This document shows, piece by piece, positions 45,232-54,226 of a stretch of DNA of 64,000 bases. Under the pieces are notes generated by a model. That model was not told the DNA's origin. It did not search any database and saw only the letters and a list, made by a program, of their open reading frames with translations. Source of the stretch: Acidipropionibacterium thoenii DSM 20276 (lineage in GTDB: Bacteria > Actinomycetota > Actinomycetes > Propionibacteriales > Propionibacteriaceae); contig NZ_KE384019.1 in the NCBI RefSeq assembly GCF_000423445.1, forward strand, positions 149,297 to 213,296, given 5' to 3'. The stretch's first letter is position 1. Each line of letters begins with the position of its first letter. The translations under genes and the position numbers were made by a program.

Positions 45232-45744
45232 TCAGCTGCGGGCCAGCCAGTCGGCGGCCGCGTCGACCACCTCGCGTAACGTCCCTGCAGCATTCAGGGT
45301 GATTCCGGCCTCATCGTCTCCCAGCGGCTCGAGGGTGGCGAACTGTGAGTCGACCAGGCTGACGGGCATGAAGTGGGCGCTGCGGGCCGCGACCCGGTGT
45401 GCGATGAGATCGCGGTCCCCGGCCAGATGGATGAAGACCAGGCCCGGGCACCCGGCGCGCAGCAGGTCGCGATAGCTGCGCTTGAGCGCGGAGCAACCGG
45501 CGATCGCACCCTGGGCGCGATGGTCGTGCAGCCACCGGGCGACCTCCTCCAGCCAGGGACGCCGGTCGGCGTCATCCAGTGGATGACCGGCTGCCATCTT
45601 GGCGACATTGCTGGCCGGGTGCAGGTCGTCGCCGTCGATGAAGTCCAGGCCCAGACGCCGGGCGGCCGCGCTGCCGACCGCCGTCTTGCCGCATCCCGCC
45701 ACGCCCATCACCACGGCGACGACGGGAGCATCCTGTGTTGTCAT
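45232..45744 (-). CDS. gntK: gluconokinase
   Basis: 170 residues, the small GntK/IdnK type. P-loop GVAGCGKTAVG, then DFIDGDDLHPASNVAKMAAGHPLDDADR, which binds gluconate, and CSALKRSYRDLLR. Phosphorylates gluconate to 6-phosphogluconate. GGAGG lies upstream of the ATG. It is divergent from a GntR-type regulator, with 99 bases between them. Confidence 0.94.
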   Translation of the reverse strand: MTTQDAPVVAVVMGVAGCGKTAVGSAAARRLGLDFIDGDDLHPASNVAKMAAGHPLDDADRRPWLEEVARWLHDHRAQGAIAGCSALKRSYRDLLRAGCPGLVFIHLAGDRDLIAHRVAARSAHFMPVSLVDSQFATLEPLGDDEAGITLNAAGTLREVVDAAADWLARS

Positions 45745-45830
45745 ATCTCCTCCGTGAGACGAGTCCTGGAGACCCCCGTCAGGCTAGTGCCCCCACTGCG
45801 ACTGCCACGATGGCAGGTCGCGCTGATCGC

Positions 45831-45836
45831 TAGCAT
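45831..45836 (+). promoter_or_regulatory. -10 element, leaderless-type
   Basis: TAGCAT, 7 nt before the ATG at 45844. The inverted repeat TGCCA-CGA-TGGCA (45803-45815) lies just upstream and may be an operator. Confidence 0.45.
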
Positions 45837-45843
45837 GACGAGT

Positions 45844-46524
45844 ATGGCAAGGGAGTTCCTGGCCCGCAGTGTGTCTGACACGCTTGGCAGGCGGATCGTC
45901 GATGAGACCCTGGCTCCGGGGCAGGTGATGACCTTGGAGGAGCTGGAGGAGGAGTTCGGCGTCTCGCGCAGTGTGGCACGAGAGGCGGTCAAGCTGCTGG
46001 AGTCGGTTCAGCTGGTCCATTCCCGGCGACGGGTGGGCATCCAGGTGCGCGAGGCCGACCAGTGGGACGCGATGGCTCCCAGGGTCATCGAGTGGCATCT
46101 GGCCGGATCCCGCCGTTTCCAGGAGCTGCGCTGGATCAGCGAACTGCGACGCGGGGTCGAGCCGTCCGCCGCCGGTCTGGCCGCCAGCAGGGCCGATGAT
46201 CAGCAGCGCGCCCAACTCTTCGCGGCGGTCGACGCGATGGCCGATGCCGCGGCTGGTCGAGACCTGAGAGGATTTCTGCGCCACGACGTCGACTTCCATC
46301 GGACAATCCTGGAGGCCTCCGGCAATCCCCTGATCGCCTCCCACCAGCAGGTCATCGATGCTGTGCTGGCCGGTCGCACCAGGCTGCTGGCCTTCATGCC
46401 CAGCTCTGCGGTCATCGACCTGCACCGGCGGGTGGCCCGGGCGATCGCCGACCGCGATCCCGGTGCCGCGGAGAGGTGGATGCGGGCAGTGCTGGCCGAG
46501 GCGCAGGGCGCGATGGGCGCCTGA
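45844..46524 (+). CDS. FadR-type GntR regulator, probable gluconate repressor
   Basis: 226 residues from the ATG at 45844; another ATG three codons up overlaps the -10. A winged helix (VSDTLGRRIVDETLAPGQVMTLEELEEEFGVSRSVAREAVKLLE) is followed by an FCD effector domain with LRRGVEPSAAGLAA and the metal/ligand His residues in RHDVDFHRTIL and LHRRVARAI. Its divergent position to gntK suggests control of gluconate use. Confidence 0.87.
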   Translation: MAREFLARSVSDTLGRRIVDETLAPGQVMTLEELEEEFGVSRSVAREAVKLLESVQLVHSRRRVGIQVREADQWDAMAPRVIEWHLAGSRRFQELRWISELRRGVEPSAAGLAASRADDQQRAQLFAAVDAMADAAAGRDLRGFLRHDVDFHRTILEASGNPLIASHQQVIDAVLAGRTRLLAFMPSSAVIDLHRRVARAIADRDPGAAERWMRAVLAEAQGAMGA

Positions 46525-46543
46525 GCCCCCGCGCGGGGTCGCC

Positions 46544-47374
46544 TCAGCGCAGGAACAGGGCTCTCAGCCGCGAGGCCGTCAGCCACAGTCCCAGCCCGGT
46601 CATCACCAGGAAGTAGAGGGCGTGAGGACCGGTCGCCGCAGTGATGTGGCCCACCGACAGCTGCCTCATCATCTCCACCCCGTGCCACAGCGGCATCGCC
46701 TGGACGAGCCACTGGACGGTCTGCGGGTAGACGCTGATCGGGTACAGGGTGGCTGAGAACAGGAACATCGGCAGCATCACGAGGTTGACCATGTCCATCT
46801 GCTGAAAGGTCTTCATGAAGCTGGTGATCCCCATCCCGAAGGACGCGAATCCCAGCGCGACCAACAGTGCGGCGGGAATCATCAGCAGCGCCCACCAGCT
46901 GGTCACCAGACCCATCACCACCAGCACCGCCATGAACCCCAGGGCGTAGAGCAGTCCGCGCAGCAGAGCGAGCAGGATCTCGCCGATGGCGACGTCCAGA
47001 GGTCCCAGAGAGGTCTGCAGCATGGCCTGGTAGAGCTTGGAGAAATTGAGCTTGAAGAAGACATTCCAGGTGGAGTCGTAGATCGCCCCGTTCATCGCCG
47101 AGGTGGCCAGCAGGGCCGGGGCGATGTAGGCGGCGTAGGAGATCGGGTGCCCGCCCGGACCCGCCACGGTGCCGACCAGCCTTCCCATCCCGACTCCCAT
47201 CGCCAGCAGGTAGAGCACCGGCTCGAAGAATCCGGAGACCAGGACCGCCCAGTTCTGGGACCTGATCGCGCGCAGCCCTCGCTCCAGCACGGCGGTGGTG
47301 TTGCCCGAGTACAGGCCGGGTGCCGGGCGGCGTCTCTCCAGCCTCCGGATGATCTGCTGGGTCTGACTGGTCAC
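46544..47374 (-). CDS. ABC-2 type exporter permease (second)
   Basis: 276 residues from a GTG overlapping the preceding stop (GTGA). Six membrane helices in the NodJ/DrrB pattern, with the central SFGMGITSFMKTFQQMDMVNLVMLPMF stretch. It probably forms a heterodimer with the next-door permease. Last gene of a three-gene exporter transcribed leftwards. Confidence 0.88.
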   Translation of the reverse strand: MTSQTQQIIRRLERRRPAPGLYSGNTTAVLERGLRAIRSQNWAVLVSGFFEPVLYLLAMGVGMGRLVGTVAGPGGHPISYAAYIAPALLATSAMNGAIYDSTWNVFFKLNFSKLYQAMLQTSLGPLDVAIGEILLALLRGLLYALGFMAVLVVMGLVTSWWALLMIPAALLVALGFASFGMGITSFMKTFQQMDMVNLVMLPMFLFSATLYPISVYPQTVQWLVQAMPLWHGVEMMRQLSVGHITAATGPHALYFLVMTGLGLWLTASRLRALFLR

Positions 47375-48231
47375 TGCAGCAGCTTCCGGGTGTAGTTGCG
47401 GCATGCCCAGATCATCCCGGTTCCGCTCAGGCCGATGAGCACGACAAGGTGCAGGCCGATCAACCATCCCGGTTCACCGGCACCGTAGCTCACGTCGCGG
47501 GCCAGCTGGGTGCCGTGCCAGATGGGGGAGATCCAGCCGATCCACTGCAGGTAGACCGGCATTGCCGACAGCGGGAAATAGGTCCCCGAGAACAGCACCA
47601 GCGGGATGACGACGAAGCGCAGCACGAAGTTGAACTCCTCCCCCTCACTGTCCAGACCGGCCGCATAGCCCTGCAGGAGGGCACCGAAGGCCGATGCGGA
47701 CAGCATGGTGATGGGTACGCACAGCCAGGACCATGTCCCCGGTGCTGCGCCGAAGGCCAGCATGATGAGCCAGAACACCACCGCCTGGCCGAGGAACCGG
47801 ATCATCACCGCCAGGTGATGTCCCAGGGCGATCTGGGCGGGAGTCACCGGGGTGGCGGCCGGGCCCTGGTAGAGCCGGGTCCAGCGGAAGCCCTGCATCA
47901 CCGGGTAGGAGAACTCGTTGGCGGCGCTCATGGTCGCGGTCAGCACCATGATCGCAGGGGCGACGAAGATCAGATAGGAGACGCCGTCGATGGTGCGGCC
48001 GTTGGCGCTGATGAGGGTGCCCAGCCCGATCCCCATCGCCACCATGTAGAGCAGTGGCTGGCCGATCGACTCGACGACCAGGGACCACATCCACGACCGC
48101 ATCGACAGCAGCTGCCAGCGGGCCACCTGCCAGATGCCGCGACGGGCCATCCGGGCCGACATCTGATCAGGGCGCAGTGGGGTGCCGCGTTGGGTGATCG
48201 CGGAGCCGGCGTCGTGGATGTGGGTGGTCAT
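47371..48231 (-). CDS. ABC-2 type exporter permease (first)
   Basis: 286 residues starting MTTHIHDAGSAITQRGTPLRPDQ. Six membrane helices; ALLQGYAAGLDSEGEEFNFVLRFVVIPLVLFSGTYFPLS is the ABC-2 core. It begins 5 bases after the ATPase gene. Substrate unknown: drug, lipid or glycolipid exporters share this arrangement. Confidence 0.88.
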   Translation of the reverse strand: MTTHIHDAGSAITQRGTPLRPDQMSARMARRGIWQVARWQLLSMRSWMWSLVVESIGQPLLYMVAMGIGLGTLISANGRTIDGVSYLIFVAPAIMVLTATMSAANEFSYPVMQGFRWTRLYQGPAATPVTPAQIALGHHLAVMIRFLGQAVVFWLIMLAFGAAPGTWSWLCVPITMLSASAFGALLQGYAAGLDSEGEEFNFVLRFVVIPLVLFSGTYFPLSAMPVYLQWIGWISPIWHGTQLARDVSYGAGEPGWLIGLHLVVLIGLSGTGMIWACRNYTRKLLQ

Positions 48232-48236
48232 GGTGG

Positions 48237-49190
48237 TCAGTCGATGAGAGAGCGGCCGGTCAGGGTGAGGAAGACGTCCTCCAGGCTGGTGCGCCGTACC
48301 AGTGAGGTGGCCGGTTGCAGGCCGCGGGAGGTGATCTCGGCCATCGCGGCGTCCCCGGACTCGGCGTAGATGAGGATTCGGTCGGGCAGGACCTCCCGGC
48401 GCTGGCCCACGTCATGGAGGGCCGCCACTGCCTCCTCGTTGCGTGACGAGCCGAATCTCAGCTCCAGGACCTCGCGGGAGCAGTACTGGCGGATGAGTTC
48501 GGCGGGGGATCCCTCGGCCATGATGCGGCCGTGGTCGACGACGATGAGTCGGTCGCACAACTGCTCGGCCTCGTCCATGAAGTGGGTGGTGACGATGAGA
48601 GTGACACCTTGCTCCTTGAGGCGGAACAGCCGGTCCCACAGGATGTGGCGAGCCTGCGGGTCCAGCCCGGTGGTCGGTTCGTCGAGGAGCAGGATGCCGG
48701 GTTCGTTGATGAGTCCCCGTGCGATGGTGAGACGGCGTTTCATGCCCCCCGACAGATTGCGGACCTTCTCCTCGGATTTCCCGGTGAGTTGGGCGAAGGC
48801 CAGCAGGTCGGCGACCTTCGGGCGCAGCCAGGAGGTCGGCAGGCCGAAGTATCGGCCGTAGACCAGTAGATTCTCGCGGACCTTCAGTTCCTCGTCCAGA
48901 TTGTCGGACTGTGGGACGACGCCGAGGTGGGCGCGGACCTGGGGACCGCGTTGCTGGGGATCCAGGCCAAGGACCGACAGCTCTCCGCCGGAGCGGCCCA
49001 GGGTGCCGCCGATCATCCGCATCGTGGTGGACTTCCCGGCGCCGTTGGGACCCAGCAGACCGAAGGACTCGCCGGGACGGACCTGGAAGTCGATGCTGTC
49101 GACGGCCACGAAGTCTCCGTAGACCTTCCGCAGGCCACGGGCGAGGACGACCGGCTGGTCGCCGGGCTGGAGGTCGGGGTGCTCGCTCAC
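48237..49190 (-). CDS. ABC-2 exporter ATP-binding protein, DrrA/NodI-like
   Basis: 317 residues from a GTG with TACAGT 7 nt before it. Walker A GPNGAGKSTTMRMI, Q-loop VPQSDNLDEEL, signature LSGGMKRRLTIARGL, Walker B ILLLDEPTTGLD, switch His TTHFMDEAE. The C-terminal extra domain ends RRTSLEDVFLTLTGRSL, as in DrrA. First gene of the exporter operon; its promoter is back to back with that of rarD. Confidence 0.92.
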   Translation of the reverse strand: MSEHPDLQPGDQPVVLARGLRKVYGDFVAVDSIDFQVRPGESFGLLGPNGAGKSTTMRMIGGTLGRSGGELSVLGLDPQQRGPQVRAHLGVVPQSDNLDEELKVRENLLVYGRYFGLPTSWLRPKVADLLAFAQLTGKSEEKVRNLSGGMKRRLTIARGLINEPGILLLDEPTTGLDPQARHILWDRLFRLKEQGVTLIVTTHFMDEAEQLCDRLIVVDHGRIMAEGSPAELIRQYCSREVLELRFGSSRNEEAVAALHDVGQRREVLPDRILIYAESGDAAMAEITSRGLQPATSLVRRTSLEDVFLTLTGRSLID

Positions 49191-49197
49191 CCTCAGG

Positions 49198-49203
49198 ACT
49201 GTA
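49198..49203 (-). promoter_or_regulatory. -10 element of the exporter operon, leaderless-type
   Basis: TACAGT on the minus strand, 7 nt before the GTG at 49190. Confidence 0.5.
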
Positions 49204-49275
49204 TCGGGCAGGGGTGACAGGTTCGGGGGGTCGGACTCGACAGTGTGGCGGGGGACTGAACCAGTGCGCAGGCAC

Positions 49276-49281
49276 TATTCT
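49276..49281 (+). promoter_or_regulatory. -10 element of rarD, leaderless-type
   Basis: TATTCT, 6 nt before the GTG at 49288. Confidence 0.5.
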
Positions 49282-49287
49282 CATGCG

Positions 49288-50217
49288 GTGCCCACCTCCA
49301 CTCCGCCACGCTCCGCGCAGGCCACCCGGCGGCACGGCGTCATCGCTGCTTTCATCGCATACGGGCTGTGGGGCGCATTCCCGCTGTACTTCGTCGCGCT
49401 GGCTCCGGCCGGTGCCATCGAGATCCTCGCTCATCGCATCGTGTGGACGATGGTCACCTGCGCCATCGTGCTGTCCTTCCGCAGGGACTGGGGCTGGTTG
49501 CGCGACCTTCTCCGCCACCCCGCGCTGGCGGCCGGGGTCGCGGGCTCGGGACTGCTCATCACCGTCAACTGGGGCACCTATGTGTGGGCGGTACGGGCCG
49601 ACCGGACCACCGATGCAGCGCTCGGCTACTTCCTCAACCCGCTGGTCTCGATCGGGCTGGGAGTGCTGATCCTTCACGAACGTCTGCGCAGGCTGCAATG
49701 GCTGGCAGTCGGCATCGGACTGGTCGCTGCGATCTATCTGGCGGTCTCGGCCGGCGGCGTGCCGTGGGTGGCGCTCATCCTGGCCCTCACCTTCGGGCTG
49801 TACGGGCTGCTGAAGAACCGGGTCGGGGTCACCTTGCAGCCCTGGCAGTCGCTGTGCGCGGAGAGTGCCACGATGGCTCCCTTCGCGTTGGCCTTCCTCA
49901 TCGCCCTTCAGGTGATGGGCGCCTCCACCTTCCTGGCGCCGGCCGGGGTGCACACCGGGTTGATGGTGGCCTCGGGAGCGGTCACTGCGATCCCACTGCT
50001 CTTCTTCGCCGAGGCAGCTCGCACCATTCCGCTGTCGCTGGTCGGACTCATTCAGTTCATGACCCCGGTCCTGCAGCTGCTGGTGGCTGTCCTGCTGCTG
50101 CACGAGCAGATGTCGGTGACTCGCTGGACGGGCTTCGGAATCGTGTGGATCGCGCTGATCGTGCTGACGGTCGACTCGGTGCTGGCCACCCGAGCCACCA
50201 GCCACGCTCGCGGGTGA
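49288..50217 (+). CDS. rarD: RarD-type EamA transporter
   Basis: 309 residues from the GTG at 49288. Ten membrane helices; the RarD marks are YGLWGAFPLYFVAL, EILAHRIVWT, NWGTYVWAV, LGYFLNPLVSIGLG and the closing GLIQFMTPVLQLLVAVL. Exports an unknown metabolite. The longer frame from 49243 was rejected because TATTCT sits 6 nt before the GTG. Confidence 0.92.
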   Translation: MPTSTPPRSAQATRRHGVIAAFIAYGLWGAFPLYFVALAPAGAIEILAHRIVWTMVTCAIVLSFRRDWGWLRDLLRHPALAAGVAGSGLLITVNWGTYVWAVRADRTTDAALGYFLNPLVSIGLGVLILHERLRRLQWLAVGIGLVAAIYLAVSAGGVPWVALILALTFGLYGLLKNRVGVTLQPWQSLCAESATMAPFALAFLIALQVMGASTFLAPAGVHTGLMVASGAVTAIPLLFFAEAARTIPLSLVGLIQFMTPVLQLLVAVLLLHEQMSVTRWTGFGIVWIALIVLTVDSVLATRATSHARG

Positions 50218-50307
50218 CTGGCATTCGCAGCGGGACGTCATTCATCGCGATGACACTGGCCCATCCTCAGCCAGGGAGGTCGATTTCTGGCGGGATGTCC
50301 AGGAAGG

Positions 50308-50390
50308 TGCCGGAGAAGGGACTCGAACCCTCACGCCCACGGGGCACAGGAACCTAAATCCTGCGTGTCTACCAATTCCACCACTCCGGC
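50308..50390 (-). tRNA. tRNA-Leu (UAG)
   Basis: 83 nt on the minus strand. Acceptor stem GCCGGAG / CTCCGGC, anticodon loop TTTAGGT with anticodon TAG, a long variable arm (class II), T-arm GAGGG-TTCGAGT-CCCTT. Discriminator A; the CCA end is not encoded. Confidence 0.95.
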
Positions 50391-50394
50391 CCGT

Positions 50395-50412
50395 CCGTCC
50401 CCTCGGGGACGG
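50395..50412 (-). terminator. hairpin between bcp and tRNA-Leu
   Basis: CCGTCCCC-TC-GGGGACGG, an 8-bp stem downstream of bcp and just upstream of the tRNA. It may end bcp transcription. Confidence 0.4.
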
Positions 50413-50457
50413 CGGGCAGATCAGCCGGGCACATCAGCACTGAGGGTCAACCAGGGA

Positions 50458-50937
50458 TCAGATCCCCAGTTCCCGGCACAGTTTGTCGACGTGACCGGTG
50501 GCGCGCACGTTGTACTGCGCCACCCGAATGATCGCACGGCCGTCGTCCTGGACGTCCACCACGAAGGTCGAGCGGATCACTCCCTCGATCTCCTTACCGT
50601 AGACGTTCTTCAGCCCGTAGGCGCCGTAGGCCTTCATGACTGCGGTATCGGCGTCCGACAGCAGGGTGATGGACAGCGACTCCTTGGCGGCGAACTGCTG
50701 CAGCCGCTTCTGGGAGTCCGGCGAGATCCCCAGCACGGTGTAGCCGGCTGCGGCGATCGCCTCGTGATGAGTGCTGAAATCAACCGCCTGGACGGTGCAC
50801 CCGGGGGTCATTGCTGCGGGGTAGAAGTAGACGATCACGCGCTTGCCAGCGAAACCCGAGAGGGTGACGGGGGAGCCATCAGCGTCCGGCAGGGTGAAGT
50901 CTGGGGCAATGGAACCGGGGGTGAGGCGCATAGGCAT
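50458..50937 (-). CDS. bcp: thiol peroxidase, Bcp/PrxQ type
   Basis: 159 residues. Reduces H2O2 and organic peroxides with thioredoxin. The peroxidatic Cys is in PAAMTPGCTVQAVDF. The resolving Cys found 5 residues later in many Bcp proteins is absent (VQAVDFS), so it is a 1-Cys form. The usual Arg is in VIRSTFVVD. TATCGT lies 6 nt before the ATG at 50937. Confidence 0.93.
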   Translation of the reverse strand: MPMRLTPGSIAPDFTLPDADGSPVTLSGFAGKRVIVYFYPAAMTPGCTVQAVDFSTHHEAIAAAGYTVLGISPDSQKRLQQFAAKESLSITLLSDADTAVMKAYGAYGLKNVYGKEIEGVIRSTFVVDVQDDGRAIIRVAQYNVRATGHVDKLCRELGI

Positions 50938-50943
50938 GCGCTC

Positions 50944-50949
50944 ACGATA
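50944..50949 (-). promoter_or_regulatory. -10 element, leaderless-type
   Basis: TATCGT on the minus strand, 6 nt before the ATG at 50937. Confidence 0.5.
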
Positions 50950-51073
50950 TAGGCTGTCGCCACGGCTTGGTGCACAGGCCGGCGCTCACAACGTCGAATG
51001 TCGCCGGGACGGTGAGGACTGCGGTCGGCCAAGGGCCAGCCGTTATCGAGCGGTCGTGTCTCAGGAGGGTTAG

Positions 51074-51589
51074 ATGGCTGGCAGTGGACAGCAGAGCAAG
51101 GTGAAGGGCACCCGAACCGTCGAGGAGATCAGGCGGGACATCTCGGTCACGCGGACCAGGACTGCAGCCTTCATCGAGGGGCTGGCGGAGGACTACCACC
51201 CGAACGCCATCAAGCACCGCTTCGTCGAGGATGCCAAGGCCACCGCCCAGGACAAGTACGAGACGGTCCGCGACGGGTTGGTCTCCCAGGTCAAGGACGA
51301 CGAGGGGCAGTGGCGGGTCGACCGTCTGAAGCTGGCCGGTGCCGTCAGTGCAGCAGGAACCTTCGGGATTCTCGTGCTGCGTGCCATCGTGGGTCGTCTC
51401 ACCGGTGCGACCGCCCGCAGGAAGTTGCAGAAGTCCCAGGCCAAGGCCGCCAAGAAGGCCAGCAGGACAGCCAAGAAGGCCGCCAAAACGGCCAGGAAGA
51501 CGGCTCGGAAGACGGCCAAGACCGCCAAGAAGGACGCCAGGAAGACAGCCAAGGCCGCGAAGAAGCAGGCCAGGCGCGCCTCGAGGTAA
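51074..51589 (+). CDS. DUF3618 protein with histone-H1-like tail
   Basis: 171 residues; AGGAGGG before the ATG. The DUF3618 part is TVEEIRRDISVTRTRTAAFIEGLAEDYHP. A membrane helix (about 87-108) is followed by some 60 residues of almost pure Lys/Ala/Arg/Thr (AKKASRTAKKAAKTARKTAR), like histone H1 tails. A membrane-anchored protein with a DNA-binding basic tail is the simplest reading, unproven. It is divergent from bcp. Confidence 0.82.
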   Translation: MAGSGQQSKVKGTRTVEEIRRDISVTRTRTAAFIEGLAEDYHPNAIKHRFVEDAKATAQDKYETVRDGLVSQVKDDEGQWRVDRLKLAGAVSAAGTFGILVLRAIVGRLTGATARRKLQKSQAKAAKKASRTAKKAAKTARKTARKTAKTAKKDARKTAKAAKKQARRASR

Positions 51590-51627
51590 GCGTCCTGCAG
51601 CCAGAGATCAGCTCTGAGCATGACCCT

Positions 51628-51673
51628 GAAGGCGGTCGCTGGGCATCCCATCCGGATGCTCGGCGACCGCCTT
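51628..51673 (+). terminator. terminator after the DUF3618 gene
   Basis: GAAGGCGGTCGC..GGCATCC, 5-nt loop, GGATGC..GCGACCGCCTTC: an 18-bp stem with an internal bulge. The rest of 51674-51908 holds no gene; TAGCAT near 51835 may be a -10 for the next operon. Confidence 0.6.
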
Positions 51674-51908
51674 CTGCTCTGTCAGGAGGCGGCTGCAGCG
51701 CGGCACCGGTGGCCGATCTCGGCACTCCGCAGGCCTTCCGCCGGTCAGCCACAGGGCTCTGAGAAGGGGACACTCCGGCCGGCACTGCCCGATATCGACT
51801 CGACACATCTCTCGTGAAACCGCTACTGACGCTGATAGCATGACTTCACCGCATGGCACGGGAAAGTGTTCGAGCAACTGACCCGGCCCATTCAAAGGAG
51901 AATGAGTG

Positions 51909-53207
51909 ATGTCCGTTTCACGTCGTACTTTCCTCGCCGGCCTCGGAGGTCTCGGTTCGGCTGCAGTGCTCAGCGCCTGCGGATCCAGCTCCGATTCCGG
52001 TTCATCGGCCTCCCCGAGTGCCGATTTCAGTGGCAAGGGTCCCATTACCTTCGCGATGGGCAAGGACACCACAGGAACGCTTCAGAAGATCATCGACGGT
52101 TGGAACAAGGACCATCCCGATGAGAAGGTCACGTTCACCGAGCTCTCGGAGTCCGCAGACGATCAGCGGACCTCGATGATCCAGAACTTCCAGGTGAAGT
52201 CGAGTGCCTACTCGGTGCTGGCCGTCGATCCGATCTGGACCGCGGAGTTCGCCTCCCACCAGTGGCTCCTCCCGCTGCCGGCGGACACCGACACCTCGGC
52301 CTACCTGAAGTCCAGCGTCGACGCGGCCACCTACTTCAAGAAGCTCTACGGGATCCCCTTCGTCACCAATGCCCAGCTGCTCTTCTACCGCAAGGACCTG
52401 CTGGACGCCGCGGGGGTCGGTGTACCGACCACGTGGGACGAGATGTGGGCGGCCTGGGACAAGGTCAAGGGCACCTCGGCCGCCAAGGGGATGTCGGCCT
52501 ACTCCGGCCAGTTCGCCAAGTATGAGGGGCTGACGGTGAACTTCTCATCGGCGGTCGCCTCGGCAGGCGGCAAGCTCTTCGACGATGCCGGCAAGCCGAC
52601 CGCCGACAGCGACGGCGCCAAGGCGGGTCTGCAGGCCATCGTTGACGGATTCGCCAAGGGTTACATCCCCAAGGAGGCGTTGACCTACAAGGAGGAGGAG
52701 TCGCGCCAGGCCTTCCAGGACGGCAAGCTGATGTTCCTGCAGAACTGGCCCTATGTGTGGGCGAAGGCGGTGGCCACCGACGGTTCCTCGAAGGTCGCCG
52801 GCAAGTTCAACGTCGCCCCGGTCCCCGGCATCGGTTCCGGCACCGGGACCACCATCCTCGGTGGCTACCACCTGGGGGTCTCGGCCTATGCCAAGAACAA
52901 GGCCAGCGCGCTGGCCTTCGCCAAGTACATGGCCTCCGCGGGGCCGCAGAAGGCGTGGGCGATCTCGGGCTCCAGGGCGCCGATCCTCACATCCCTCTAT
53001 GAGGACGCCGATCTCATCAAGCAGATGCCCTACACCCCGACCCTCAAGAAGGCTCTCGACAACGCCGGCACCCGGCCCAAGGTGCACAACTACGGCGACG
53101 TCACCCAGGCCATCCAGAACGCTGTCTACCCGGCACTCGGCGGTTCCCCGGCCGTCGACGCTGCGCTGCAGGGCCTGCAGACGAAGCTCGAGGCACTGGC
53201 GTCATGA
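51909..53207 (+). CDS. sugar ABC importer substrate-binding lipoprotein
   Basis: 432 residues from the ATG at 51909, with AAGGAG 8 nt upstream; a GTG one codon earlier is possible. Signal SRRTFLAGLGGLGSAAVLSAC has both a twin Arg and a lipobox (Cys24), so it is probably a Tat lipoprotein. The family 1 extracellular binding fold is clear: PITFAMGKDTTGTLQKIIDGWNKDHP and YGIPFVTNAQLLFYRKDLLDAAG. Ligand is likely an oligosaccharide. First gene of a three-gene importer without its own ATPase. Confidence 0.9.
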   Translation: MSVSRRTFLAGLGGLGSAAVLSACGSSSDSGSSASPSADFSGKGPITFAMGKDTTGTLQKIIDGWNKDHPDEKVTFTELSESADDQRTSMIQNFQVKSSAYSVLAVDPIWTAEFASHQWLLPLPADTDTSAYLKSSVDAATYFKKLYGIPFVTNAQLLFYRKDLLDAAGVGVPTTWDEMWAAWDKVKGTSAAKGMSAYSGQFAKYEGLTVNFSSAVASAGGKLFDDAGKPTADSDGAKAGLQAIVDGFAKGYIPKEALTYKEEESRQAFQDGKLMFLQNWPYVWAKAVATDGSSKVAGKFNVAPVPGIGSGTGTTILGGYHLGVSAYAKNKASALAFAKYMASAGPQKAWAISGSRAPILTSLYEDADLIKQMPYTPTLKKALDNAGTRPKVHNYGDVTQAIQNAVYPALGGSPAVDAALQGLQTKLEALAS

Positions 53208-54226
53208 GCCGGGCGAAGCTGTCGTCCGAGGAGCGCAAGGAGGAGCGGTTCGCCTACCTGCTGTTGCTGCCGACGCTGTTCGTGCTGGCCCTGGTGGTCG
53301 GCTTCCCGCTCATCCTGTCGCTGTGGCAGTCGTTGTTCCGCGGCGCCTCGGGAGTCGATCCGAACACCGGGCTGGTGGAGAAGGGCGACACCTTCGTCGG
53401 GCTGGGCAACTACACCGCGGTGTTCACCGCCGCCGATGCCTCCGGACAGTTCTGGAATGCGTTCTGGAACACCACCTTCTTCACCGTCATCGGGGTGACC
53501 ATCGAGACCGTCCTCGGCGTCCTGATGGCCCTCATCATGGTGCGGGGGATGCGCGGGCTGGGCTGGGTGAGGGCCGGCATCCTGGTGCCCTGGGCGATCC
53601 CGACGATCGTCTCGGCGCTGATGTGGAAGCTGATCTTCAACGCCGACGGGGTGGCCAACAGCCTGCTGGGTACCCAGATCCTGTGGACCACCGAGGGTTG
53701 GCAGGCCAAGGCGGCGGTGCTGATCGCCGACATCTGGAAGACCGCCCCCTACATCGGCCTGCTCACCCTGGCCGGCCTGCAGACCATCGACACCCAGGTC
53801 TACGAGGCGGCGAAGGTCGACGGCTCCAGTCCGTGGCAGTCCTTCTGGCGGATCACCCTGCCGCTGGTGAAACCGGTGCTGGTGGTGGCGGTGCTGTTCC
53901 GCACCCTGGACGCCATGAGGATGTTCGACCTGCCCTACGGCCTGTTGGGGATGCTCGACTCCGGCAAGACCCTCTCGATGCTGTCGTGGTATCAGGCCGG
54001 TCAGTCCAGATTCGGTGAGGCGGCGGCCTACTCGCTGTACCTGTTCGCCTACATCTGCCTCATCGTGCTGGTCTTCGTGCGGGTACTGGGTGCCGACATC
54101 ATGGGCACCCAGAAGGTGGAGCGCAAGAAGACCAAGCGCTCCAGAAAGGGGATCGGCCGCGGGGATGACGCCGGTTCTGCGGCAGCTGCCGAGAAGGTCG
54201 GCGCGGTGACGGGAGGTGCCTCATGA
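53204..54226 (+). CDS. sugar ABC importer permease, MalF-like
   Basis: 340 residues, overlapping the binding protein by 4 bases (ATGA). Six membrane helices, and the EAA loop YEAAKVDGSSPWQSFWRITLPLVKP that contacts the ATPase. The C-terminal 40 residues are Lys/Arg-rich (EKVERKKTKRSRKG-like), longer than usual. It works with the next gene. Confidence 0.93.
   Translation: MSRAKLSSEERKEERFAYLLLLPTLFVLALVVGFPLILSLWQSLFRGASGVDPNTGLVEKGDTFVGLGNYTAVFTAADASGQFWNAFWNTTFFTVIGVTIETVLGVLMALIMVRGMRGLGWVRAGILVPWAIPTIVSALMWKLIFNADGVANSLLGTQILWTTEGWQAKAAVLIADIWKTAPYIGLLTLAGLQTIDTQVYEAAKVDGSSPWQSFWRITLPLVKPVLVVAVLFRTLDAMRMFDLPYGLLGMLDSGKTLSMLSWYQAGQSRFGEAAAYSLYLFAYICLIVLVFVRVLGADIMGTQKVERKKTKRSRKGIGRGDDAGSAAAAEKVGAVTGGAS

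Noticed and set aside
48412-50241. 609-residue minus-strand frame across the exporter ATPase and rarD
   Set aside because: Crosses two real genes on different strands and a divergent promoter region; Arg/His/Gln-rich shadow.
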